DNA of 64,000 nucleotides from Paenibacillus segetis (lineage in GTDB: Bacteria > Bacillota > Bacilli > Paenibacillales > Paenibacillaceae). The notes beneath the pieces are model-generated. The model saw only the letters and a list, made by a program, of their open reading frames with translations. It had not been told where the DNA came from and ran no database searches. The position numbers and the translations under genes were made by a program. The stretch spans positions 496,001 to 560,000 of the forward strand of contig NZ_BMFT01000002.1 in NCBI RefSeq assembly GCF_014639155.1, written 5' to 3'. Positions 43,307-50,857 of this stretch are shown one piece after another; position 1 is the stretch's first letter; each line of letters starts with the position of its first letter.

Positions 43307-44491
43307 ATGCTAAATAAACTTAAAAAAATCGATATCGCAATTGTAATCATATTGTTGCTTCTGATGGGAATCAGCATTGTGGTGTTATATAGTGCGACGG
43401 AGAATACTCAGTATCAAGGCTATCATCTCCGGATGATTGCGTATTATGTCGTTGGATTTCTGGCTTTTTTAGTTCTTTCCCTCATTGATTTTAGGCTACT
43501 TGTAAAATATGCCCCCGTCATTTATATCGCAGGTGTCGGACTTTTAGTCGTGGTTATGTTTGTCGGGAATACGTACTATAATGCGACGGGATGGATAACG
43601 CTCCCGGGTGGACTCAGTTTGCAGCCAGCTGAGCTATTTAAACTGTTCCTGATTATTTTTTTAGGATTCATACTGGTTCGTAAACGCAAGAATCAGTTGC
43701 AATTTTGGCGGGATGTTGTGCCTTTAGGTCTGTTTACGTTTATCCCCTTTGCTGCAGTTATGGCGCAGAATGATTTAGGAAATGCGCTTAGTTATATTGT
43801 TATTTTGGCAGGTATGCTGTGGATCGGTAATGTTAAATATATTCACGCTCTCATTGCTGCTGCCATATTTATAGGCTCGCTTATCGGTGGGATTAGTGCA
43901 TATAAGATATATCATGATGAAGTGTATAACTTCTTTGTGGAGATCGGACGTGAACACTGGATTGAGCGGATTGATCCGTGGTTAGCGCCAGAGAAAGCAA
44001 CAGCTAAGGCGATTTATCATACTAAGAATGCTAAGCTGGCTATCGCCTCAGGCGGCATGACCGGGGAAGGATATATGAAAGGGGAGACGGTACAGTCAGA
44101 ACGTGTTCCGTTAACCTACTCCGATTCGATTTTCGTAGTCATTGCTGAAGAATTTGGCTTTATCGGTAGTTCGGTATTATTACTGTTGTATTTCGTACTG
44201 ATTCACAGGTTGATTTTAATCGCGCTTGAATGTAGGGATCGATGTGGACCTTATATGATCGTTGGTATTGTTGCCATGCTACTGTATCAAATTTTTGAGA
44301 ATATTGGGATGTTTATCGGACTCATGCCTTTGACAGGAATCACGCTACCGTTTATTAGCTACGGTGGTACTTCTCTAGTTATTAACATGGCGAGTATCGG
44401 ACTCGCGATGAGTATTCGTATACATGGTGACGAGGAAGATGACATTCCTAGTATCTTGCCTGCTCGTTTCAGGATATTTAATTCTAAATAG
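43307..44491 (+). CDS. SEDS family protein (FtsW/RodA/SpoVE), paralogue 2
   Basis: 394 residues, clearly a tandem duplicate of the preceding gene: the same lengths, the same GYMKG-x-x-VQS segment, YSDSIFVVIAEEFGFIG loop and identical FENIGMFIGLMPLTGITLPFISYGGTSL block. N-terminal DIAIVIILLLLMGISIVVLYSAT is closer to classical RodA than in paralogue 1. The pair sits between prmC and spoIIR, where B. subtilis has an unrelated small gene (ywkF). Which process (elongation, sporulation) each serves cannot be told. Confidence 0.9.
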   Translation: MLNKLKKIDIAIVIILLLLMGISIVVLYSATENTQYQGYHLRMIAYYVVGFLAFLVLSLIDFRLLVKYAPVIYIAGVGLLVVVMFVGNTYYNATGWITLPGGLSLQPAELFKLFLIIFLGFILVRKRKNQLQFWRDVVPLGLFTFIPFAAVMAQNDLGNALSYIVILAGMLWIGNVKYIHALIAAAIFIGSLIGGISAYKIYHDEVYNFFVEIGREHWIERIDPWLAPEKATAKAIYHTKNAKLAIASGGMTGEGYMKGETVQSERVPLTYSDSIFVVIAEEFGFIGSSVLLLLYFVLIHRLILIALECRDRCGPYMIVGIVAMLLYQIFENIGMFIGLMPLTGITLPFISYGGTSLVINMASIGLAMSIRIHGDEEDDIPSILPARFRIFNSK

Positions 44492-44525
44492 TAGACTTTT
44501 TATACTCACTTTACTAGATTCATAG

Positions 44526-44553
44526 GTTTACGTTTCTCTTAAACGGACATACT
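44526..44553 (+). promoter_or_regulatory. sigma-F-type promoter of spoIIR
   Basis: GTTTA (44526-44530), 14-bp spacer, GGACATACT (44545-44553). This matches the forespore sigma-F pattern GYWTA-N15-GGNNANAWT at all but one -10 position. spoIIR is a sigma-F gene in B. subtilis, which supports the reading. Confidence 0.55.
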
Positions 44554-44591
44554 GATAGACATCAGTAGTTTTGTTAGGGGGAGCGGCAAGG

Positions 44592-45242
44592 ATGAGAAAG
44601 AAAGTAGCACTTATCATTTTTAGTTTTATGATTCTTGTGATGTGTTGGGAAGCTCAAAAGATAGATACAGCTGTCGCTGAAGGTATTATTCCACAGGATT
44701 CCATTCGGCTTAGAATTTTGGCGAATTCGGATGAAGTTTCAGATCAAGTTGTTAAACGACGTGTTCGTGATGCAGTTGTGGAACAGATGAACGGTTGGGT
44801 AAGTGAACTGGAGAACCCTCAAGATTTGGAGGAGGCTCGCCGAATCATTCGCACTCATCTACAGTCTATTAAAGAACAAGTAAATGATACGCTAGAGAGC
44901 AGCGGTAAAAATTATAGCTACAATGTAGAATTAGGAGTTGTTCCGTTTCCAACCAAAATGTATGGAGGAGCAGTCTATCCTGCGGGAAATTACGAAGCAC
45001 TTCGCGTTACGCTTGGTGAAGGGCTAGGGAAGAATTGGTGGTGCGTGTTATTCCCACCGCTATGTTTCGTCGACGCAGGTAGTGGTGATGCCGTTGCGAA
45101 AGACGGGGCTGCGGTGAAGAATGCTGTGGATGATAAGGCACCATCCGCTTCGTCCGTAGAGCCGAAGGATACGGAGGTTCGTTTCTTCATCTGGGACAAG
45201 CTAGTAGAATTCTGGGATTGGATTTCCGGTCTGTTTGCCTAA
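44592..45242 (+). CDS. spoIIR: stage II sporulation protein R
   Basis: 216 residues. N-terminal signal sequence (KKVALIIFSFMILVMCWEA), then the SpoIIR domain: IPQDSIRLRILANSDEVSDQVVKRRVRDAVVEQM and YGGAVYPAGNYEALRVTLGEGLGKNWWCVLFPPLCFVD. It is secreted from the forespore and triggers SpoIIGA to activate sigma-E in the mother cell. The C-terminal tail of about 60 residues (Ala/Lys-rich, then a Trp-rich amphipathic end) is an extra compared with the short B. subtilis form. ATG chosen with GGGGGAG upstream. Confidence 0.93.
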   Translation: MRKKVALIIFSFMILVMCWEAQKIDTAVAEGIIPQDSIRLRILANSDEVSDQVVKRRVRDAVVEQMNGWVSELENPQDLEEARRIIRTHLQSIKEQVNDTLESSGKNYSYNVELGVVPFPTKMYGGAVYPAGNYEALRVTLGEGLGKNWWCVLFPPLCFVDAGSGDAVAKDGAAVKNAVDDKAPSASSVEPKDTEVRFFIWDKLVEFWDWISGLFA

Positions 45243-45266
45243 TAGTTCATTTTGGGACTTGAAAGA

Positions 45267-45325
45267 AGCTTGCTGTACATATTGCGAGACCCTTGGGTGT
45301 CGTAGTGCACAGCAGGCTTTTTGGA
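45267..45325 (+). terminator. intrinsic terminator after spoIIR
   Basis: AGCTTGCTGT pairs with ACAGCAGGCT (one G-U) around an internal GACCC/GGGTGTC hairpin, followed by five T. Confidence 0.65.
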
Positions 45326-45339
45326 CATGTAAGACTCCC

Positions 45340-45560
45340 ATGCCAAGAGAGAATAGATGTATTTAGTGCAGTTAATTTAGGGAGAAGTGGAGAGGAATTC
45401 TAGAGTAGATGTACAAAGTGCAATTAATTTCTGAGTAGATAGAGATAGTTGCGTGATATCTGCCTATTAAGTGTAGGTAATGCAACTAAATCGATGGAAA
45501 TCAAGCTAGCATGGACAAGAGCTGCACTTTATGCAATTAGACTTCTGCTATCAAGAGCAG
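45340..45560 (+). repeat. degenerate short repeats (GTGCAATTAATTT type)
   Basis: Related units recur about every 50-60 nt: GATGTATTTAGTGCAGTTAATT (split across 45354-45375), GATGTACAAAGTGCAATTAATT near 45411, TAATGCAACTAAA near 45478 and CTTTATGCAATTAGA near 45527. Similar fragments occur at 38365-38440. No coding potential. Remainder of this 540-bp gap: a TATAAT at 45669-45674 that may serve tsaC. Confidence 0.5.
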
Positions 45561-45780
45561 AGCTTTCTCGCAGGGATACCTACATTTGGATTTGGGTTAC
45601 GTCTGAATGAGGCTGCTTGTAGAACCACCCTTTCCGGATAGGATGGGCATTCAAGAGGTATTTCATGTTATAATTTGTTTGTTTTTGGATGGGACCGGCT
45701 AGGTAGGGGAAATATTGCGGACAGGGTTTGTATGATGGTTTACCCCTGTTGAAGATAATAATGAAAGCTTGGGATGATGG

Positions 45781-46926
45781 ATGATGAATAATAACCATAA
45801 TAAAATGATAGGTACCGAGCCGAGAGATACCCAGTGGTGGGATGTAACGGAGCTCAACGAAGTGGAAGGTGAGACTTCGTCGTTAGTTGAGGCTCATACA
45901 GCTATTGAGGAAGCAGCTGCAGTATTAGCGTCAGGGGGAACGGTAGCATTCCCGACGGAAACGGTGTATGGACTTGGAGCCGATGCTTCGAACACAGAGG
46001 CGGTGGAACGTATTTTTTCCGCTAAAGGGCGACCTTCTGATAATCCGTTAATCGTACATATAGCTGATATGGTACAGCTGGAAGGGCTAGTCACTGAAGT
46101 GAATGAGACGCAGCGGCGACTGATGGAGGCGTTCTGGCCTGGTCCGCTGACGCTCGTATTACCAGCGATGCCAGGTGCCGTCTCATCACGTGTGACGGCT
46201 GGTCTGTCCACGGTGGCCGTACGCATGCCGGCCCACGATGTGGCGCTGCAGTTGATTTCTGCAGCGGGATGTCCGGTGGCGGCGCCAAGCGCCAACCGGT
46301 CGGGACGTCCGAGCCCAACGCTGGCAAGCCACGTGGGCGAGGATTTGGCCGGCTTGATCGACGGCATCGTTGATGGCGGGCCCACGGGAGTGGGCGTGGA
46401 GTCAACGGTGGTGGAAGTCAGCCAGGATGGGACGGTGACCGTGCTCCGCCCCGGCGGGATCACGGCGGAACAGCTCGCCCGCGTAGTGGCGGGCGGCGTT
46501 AAGCTGGACCTCGCCCTCCAAAGTTCGGGCGAGGCCCAGCCAGGTAGCCCGGCGCCGCGCTCGCCGGGCATGAAGTACACCCACTATGCGCCCCGCGGGG
46601 CTATGCGCATAGTGAAAGGGGCCGCGCCCGAGGCGGTGGCGGCCCATATCCAGGCCGCGCTCGATGCAGCTGCCGCGCGCGGGGAAACCACGGGATTGCT
46701 CGCATTCGACGAGCATCTCTCGCTCTATCATGCCGAGACGATGCTCTCACTCGGCAGCCTAGACTCGCTAGAGACGGCTGCGCACCGTCTCTATGCAGCG
46801 CTCCGCCGTCTAGATGAAGACGGCGTCACGTTCATTATGGCCGAGGCCTGTCCAGAGGAAGGCCTCGGTGCAGCCATCATGAACCGCCTGCTGAAAGCGG
46901 CGGGCCACAATGTAATCGACGTTTAA
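45781..46926 (+). CDS. tsaC: threonylcarbamoyl-AMP synthase (long Sua5 form)
   Basis: 381 residues: YrdC domain (ASGGTVAFPTETVYGLGADA; KGRPSDNPLIVHI; WPGPLTLVLP; PVAAPSANRSGRPSPT; STVVEV...VLRPGGIT) plus the C-terminal Sua5 domain beginning SPRSPGMKYTHYAPR-like sequence at about residue 258. It makes threonylcarbamoyl-AMP for the t6A37 modification of ANN-decoding tRNAs. Synteny equals B. subtilis ywlC. The region from about 46090 to 46900 is very GC-rich relative to its first 300 bp and to all neighbours. Confidence 0.95.
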   Translation: MMNNNHNKMIGTEPRDTQWWDVTELNEVEGETSSLVEAHTAIEEAAAVLASGGTVAFPTETVYGLGADASNTEAVERIFSAKGRPSDNPLIVHIADMVQLEGLVTEVNETQRRLMEAFWPGPLTLVLPAMPGAVSSRVTAGLSTVAVRMPAHDVALQLISAAGCPVAAPSANRSGRPSPTLASHVGEDLAGLIDGIVDGGPTGVGVESTVVEVSQDGTVTVLRPGGITAEQLARVVAGGVKLDLALQSSGEAQPGSPAPRSPGMKYTHYAPRGAMRIVKGAAPEAVAAHIQAALDAAAARGETTGLLAFDEHLSLYHAETMLSLGSLDSLETAAHRLYAALRRLDEDGVTFIMAEACPEEGLGAAIMNRLLKAAGHNVIDV

Positions 46927-46933
46927 AGAGGTT

Positions 46934-47215
46934 GTTCAAAAAGTCATCTTTTGATCACGAAGCTTATCAAGAAGTGGATTCAACATCGAATATTGAATTC
47001 AGCCGGGCTAAGCATATGCTTACGAGGTATGTTCCCTACGGAAACATTTCAGGTGCTCACGTAGGTTTTGCTAGCGAATGCTTCCGAAGTCGTTTTCTCC
47101 GAAAACGTGTAGCTCCGCTCCTCAGTCCCTATCTTCATTCAATCTTCTGAGGCGTTTTGAAAAAACGCTGCTTCGTAAGCTTAAGCCTTGGTGCTGAAAA
47201 TCTGACTTTTTGAAC
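46934..47215 (+). repeat. palindromic repeat family, copy D (longest form)
   Basis: 282-bp copy with perfect 13-bp ends GTTCAAAAAGTCA and TGACTTTTTGAAC, starting 8 nt after the tsaC stop. It carries the extra hairpins of copy B (AGCATATGCT region; GCGTTTT-gaaaa-AAACGC) and a further insertion of about 35 bp in the CGTAGG-ttttg hairpin that itself contains CGTTTTC-tcc-GAAAACG. The element fills the 330-bp gap to the antiporter gene. Confidence 0.85.
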
Positions 47216-47256
47216 ACTCGCTTAAATAAAGTACACCATAGGGGGAGGTCGTAAAG

Positions 47257-49278
47257 ATGGAAATGTTTGAACTCGTTCTAATCATGTTGGCTCTCATTGG
47301 TGTTTCAAACGTTCTAAATAGATTTATTCCCAGCGTTCCAGTTCCTGTATTTCAAATTGCACTTGGAACCTTGTTTGCGCTGTTGCCACTAGGACTTCAC
47401 ATGACGCTTAATACCGAATTGTTTATGGTTCTTTTCATTGCGCCATTACTTTATAATGACGGCAAGCGAACTCCACGGGAGGAGCTGTGGAATTTACGCT
47501 CCCCGATTTTGTTGCTTGCGCTTGGACTAGTGTTCGTAACGGTATTTGCTGGGGGATACTTCATTCATTGGTTGATCCCAAGTATTCCTTTACCAGCTGC
47601 ATTTGCGCTTGCCGCGATTCTATCACCAACGGATGCCGTGGCAGTTGGGGCCTTAGCTGGCCGAATTTCGCTTCCCAAAGGGATTCTACGGTTGCTTGAG
47701 GGAGAGTCATTAATGAATGACGCTTCCGGTCTAGTTGCTTTTAAATTTGCAGTGGCAGCTATGGTAACAGGTGTATTTTCTCTGACACAAGCTACACTCA
47801 GTTTCATTTGGATTGCGCTTGGGGGGCTGATATGCGGGGCGATTGTATCCTTCCTGATTGTCTGGCTACGCATTTTCATTCGTAGACTAGGTATGGAAGA
47901 CGTTACTATTCATATGTTGCTTCAAATTTTGACGCCATTTGTCATTTTCCTAGTCACGGAACATCTAGGGTTATCGGGAATTCTGGGCGTTGTTGCAGGT
48001 GGCATTGTCCATGCTATTGAACGAGACCATACGGAATCGAGCCAAGCAGAGCTACGGGTTGTGTCTCATAATACATGGTCGGTTATTTTATACATATTAA
48101 ACGGTCTTGTATTTGTTATCCTTGGTCTACAAATTCCGAATGCAACAACTACGATTTTTCAAAGTCCGGACTATAGTAATTTACAAGTTATTGGTTTTAT
48201 CGGTATCATCTCGGTGGGCTTGATATTATTACGCTTTATTTGGGTCTATGTATTCTGGGAAGGCTCATGGCTTATGGGAAGTGGGCAACAGATGGGCAAG
48301 CCTAAGTTAACCTCTTCCGTGTTGCTCTCGTTATCAGGTGTTCGTGGTGCGGTGACACTTGCCGCTGCGTTCTCTATTCCATACGTGTTACAGGATGGCA
48401 GTCCTTTCCCTGAACGTGATCTCATTATTTTTCTAGCAGCAGGGGTTATATTATTCTCTTTAGTTATTGCAAGTATCGTGTTGCCTATTCTCTCCAAGAG
48501 TCCAGAGAGTGAGAAGAAGGGCGATCTTGAAGAGAAGGCACGGATCAAAATTATACAAGCCGGGATTAACGCGGTGCGTGAGGCGACGAATGATGAGAAT
48601 CGAATGGCTGCTGGATTTGTCATTGCAGAGTATAAGAGGGAATTAACGAAGCTGCAGAATGGATCGGGTGAAAAGTGGTCCGACACCAAGCAAAACAGGT
48701 TGGAACTTAAAATACGTTACGCGGGGATTCAAGCAGAACGTCAAGAAATCCAAAACATGCTGAGCAATGGTGATATCTCGGGTGAATTGGCCGTTCAAGT
48801 TCAAGAGATCATTGATCAAATGGAACAGGTGATGTCTAGCCGCTCTAAAATGCAAATGGCGGTTACGTTATTACGTGTACGGCGTATGTTTTCTAAACGC
48901 GCTATTACGAAACCTAAGAAGCAGGGGAAAATGGATGATTTTGAACAGCTCCGGAAAGTGAGAATTCAGACATCCAAAGCTGCTATAGCAGCAATTCATG
49001 AGTTGATTAATGATAAGAACAGGGAAGCAGCTCAATCTGTCATTGCTAAGTACAATGAATCCATTGAGCGGATGCAAACTAGCTTTGGGAAATTTGAGAG
49101 TGAAGATGTGTTCAATCAGCGCAAGAATGAACTCAAGATCAAAGCCATCCAAGCTGAACGTAACGAAGTTCAGGCGCTGTTCGAGAGTGGTGAAATAAAT
49201 TGGACTGTTGCAGGTAAGATGAGACAGTACATTAATTATCTAGAAGCAGGTATCCTCGAGCCAGGTGAGGAAGAGTAA
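47257..49278 (+). CDS. CPA1-type Na+/H+ antiporter (NhaP family)
   Basis: 673 residues. About 12 membrane helices (residues 1-410) with ILSPTDAVAVGAL and LEGESLMNDASGLVAFKFA, whose Asn-Asp pair is the ion-binding site of CPA1 exchangers, then GVRGAVTLAAAFSIP. The C-terminal 250 residues are a soluble charged helical region with two similar halves (ARIKIIQAGINAVREATND...; VRIQTSKAAIAAIHELIND...), an internal duplication likely regulatory. It exports Na+ (or other monovalent cations) for protons. GGGGGAGG before the ATG. It is inserted between tsaC and mntP, which are neighbours in B. subtilis. Confidence 0.9.
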   Translation: MEMFELVLIMLALIGVSNVLNRFIPSVPVPVFQIALGTLFALLPLGLHMTLNTELFMVLFIAPLLYNDGKRTPREELWNLRSPILLLALGLVFVTVFAGGYFIHWLIPSIPLPAAFALAAILSPTDAVAVGALAGRISLPKGILRLLEGESLMNDASGLVAFKFAVAAMVTGVFSLTQATLSFIWIALGGLICGAIVSFLIVWLRIFIRRLGMEDVTIHMLLQILTPFVIFLVTEHLGLSGILGVVAGGIVHAIERDHTESSQAELRVVSHNTWSVILYILNGLVFVILGLQIPNATTTIFQSPDYSNLQVIGFIGIISVGLILLRFIWVYVFWEGSWLMGSGQQMGKPKLTSSVLLSLSGVRGAVTLAAAFSIPYVLQDGSPFPERDLIIFLAAGVILFSLVIASIVLPILSKSPESEKKGDLEEKARIKIIQAGINAVREATNDENRMAAGFVIAEYKRELTKLQNGSGEKWSDTKQNRLELKIRYAGIQAERQEIQNMLSNGDISGELAVQVQEIIDQMEQVMSSRSKMQMAVTLLRVRRMFSKRAITKPKKQGKMDDFEQLRKVRIQTSKAAIAAIHELINDKNREAAQSVIAKYNESIERMQTSFGKFESEDVFNQRKNELKIKAIQAERNEVQALFESGEINWTVAGKMRQYINYLEAGILEPGEEE

Positions 49279-49342
49279 TGGCATGAAGTTCCCCTTGTCC
49301 GCATATGGTTGTACTAACAATCAGACATGGGGGAATCGCTAT

Positions 49343-49903
49343 ATGGCAGTCGCATTTGAACAATTAGGAGAACTGGTAACGATCATGCTAATTGCAGTCG
49401 CATTGGGAATGGACGCTTTTTCCCTTGGTATTGGAATTGGAATGAAGGGAGTCCGCCGAAATGACGCTATTCGTATCGGGAGTGCCGTTTCTCTTTTTCA
49501 CATGCTGATGCCGTTACTGGGCATTTTTGCTGGACAGTATGTAGGTGGACTGTTAGGTCAATATGCAAGATTTGTTGCTGGGGGATTATTATTTCTGCTT
49601 GGCGCTCACATGATTGTAAGCTCTATAAAGGGTAGTGGAATTCAGTCGATCAATCATCGCTCATTTCTGGGCGTACTCTTATTCTCACTCAGCGTAAGTA
49701 TTGATTCTTTCTCGGTTGGTGTCTCATTAGGGATGTTCCATAGCAATTTGTGGTTATCTGTACTGAGCTTTGGTTTTGTGGGTGGGTTGTTGTCGGTTCT
49801 TGGACTAGCCTTGGGACGCAAAATGAGCCGGGGTCTAGGGGATTACGGCGAAGCAGCCGGTGGAGCTATTCTACTAGCGTTTGGTCTAATGTTTATCTTT
49901 TGA
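49343..49903 (+). CDS. mntP: manganese efflux pump MntP
   Basis: 186 residues with six helices in two inverted halves. Conserved acidic sites lie in LGMDAFSLGIGIGMKG and the repeat-related VSIDSFSVGVSLGM, with GGLLFLLGAHMI between. It exports Mn2+. The ATG giving MAVAFEQLGELV follows GGGGA; the longer frame from 49265 overlaps the antiporter end. Synteny equals B. subtilis ywlD. No Mn riboswitch (yybP-ykoY) was seen upstream. Confidence 0.9.
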   Translation: MAVAFEQLGELVTIMLIAVALGMDAFSLGIGIGMKGVRRNDAIRIGSAVSLFHMLMPLLGIFAGQYVGGLLGQYARFVAGGLLFLLGAHMIVSSIKGSGIQSINHRSFLGVLLFSLSVSIDSFSVGVSLGMFHSNLWLSVLSFGFVGGLLSVLGLALGRKMSRGLGDYGEAAGGAILLAFGLMFIF

Positions 49904-49975
49904 TAAAATGAATGTATGCACCTGTTATAAAATGTGATAGGTACAAAGCAGTCAACCTTGGAGGTAAAATACGTC

Positions 49976-50560
49976 ATGAGAATCTTGTTTGTTTGTACGG
50001 GGAATACATGCCGAAGCCCAATGGCGGAAGGACTGCTGCGTAAGCTGGCACGGGAACGTGGAGTAAATGTGGAGGTGACATCCGCAGGCGTAGCCGCGTC
50101 TAATGGGACCCCGATTTCACGACATGCTGAAGCCGTGCTTAAGAGTCAGGGGATTGCCGATAACATGACATCGAAACCGCTACACGGGCAGCTTACAGAG
50201 TGGGCAGACTTGATCCTTACTTTGACACAAGGTCATAAACGTCATGTTATTCAATATTTTCCTGCTGCGGCAGACAAAACATATGCACTAAAAGAATACG
50301 TAGAAGATAACGAAACTGTTCTTGCTGAACAGGAGGAATTACATCAGTTAATTGCCGAGTTTGAGCTTAGTAAAGTGCTTGGTAATACTTTGGATGAAGT
50401 AAAGAGTAATCGTCTTAATCAGCTTTTGCGAAACATACCGGTATATGATATATCGGACCCGTTTGGAGGGTCGCGAGCGGATTACGATATGACGGCAGAT
50501 GAAATTGCCGCTGCGCTGGATAAATTACTCGATAAGCTGAAGAAGGATAATCTCCTTTAG
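49976..50560 (+). CDS. ywlE: low-molecular-weight phosphatase, protein-arginine phosphatase type (YwlE)
   Basis: 194 residues. The P-loop CTGNTCRS (Cys7, Thr11, Arg13) has the threonine that gives YwlE preference for phosphoarginine over phosphotyrosine. The general acid is in SDPFGGSRADYD. Between LKEYVED and the DPFGG loop there are roughly 40 extra residues (ETVLAEQEELHQLIAEFE and onward) absent from the 150-residue B. subtilis protein. It reverses McsB arginine phosphorylation of proteins sent to ClpCP. ATG after GGAGG is chosen. Confidence 0.88.
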   Translation: MRILFVCTGNTCRSPMAEGLLRKLARERGVNVEVTSAGVAASNGTPISRHAEAVLKSQGIADNMTSKPLHGQLTEWADLILTLTQGHKRHVIQYFPAAADKTYALKEYVEDNETVLAEQEELHQLIAEFELSKVLGNTLDEVKSNRLNQLLRNIPVYDISDPFGGSRADYDMTADEIAAALDKLLDKLKKDNLL

Positions 50561-50590
50561 GGGATACCGTGAATTAGGCATAAAATCGGG

Positions 50591-50619
50591 TTGCAATTGT
50601 CTCCTCTATGTTTTATTCT
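50591..50619 (+). promoter_or_regulatory. promoter of ZTP-riboswitch transcript
   Basis: TTGCAA (50591-50596), 17-bp spacer, TATTCT (50614-50619), placing the start point just before the riboswitch. Confidence 0.55.
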
Positions 50620-50633
50620 AAGTATAGATTCTT

Positions 50634-50746
50634 AGATCCGATGTAACTGGCGACGAGAGTGGATGAAACCACGATGGAGCATCGGAATATCGGCCGGTCG
50701 CCTGGGCAAAGAGCACGACGCATGTTTTGCGTCCTGCTCTTTTTTC
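50634..50746 (+). ncRNA. ZTP (pfl) riboswitch with intrinsic terminator
   Basis: The conserved pfl-motif elements appear in order: CCGATGTAACTGGCG (50638-50652), a GTGG-atgaaa-CCAC hairpin, GGAGCATCGG (closing P1 with CCGATG), a short linker and CCGGTCGCCTGGGCA (50694-50708), whose CGCC pairs with the upstream GGCG pseudoknot. Directly downstream GAGCA-c-GACGC pairs with GCGTC-c-TGCTC, then six T (terminator 50708-50745). ZTP accumulates when 10-formyl-THF is short and switches on one-carbon genes; here it would control ywlG and glyA. Confidence 0.88.
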
Positions 50747-50857
50747 GTCATTAGGATATCCTTCGAAGATTATTATTTCCTTGCGAGACTGTTTGGTATA
50801 ATAAGGACAGACTTCTACAAAAGGTGCGACTCTTCTGAAGGAAAGGAGCTTGTCATT

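Noticed and set aside
46932..47150. Open frame of 72 codons after tsaC
   Set aside because: It lies entirely within palindromic repeat copy D, has no ribosome site, and is not conserved in the other copies.
50663..50857. N-terminal extension of ywlG
   Set aside because: The upstream part of the frame is the ZTP riboswitch and terminator; the true start has AAAGGAG.
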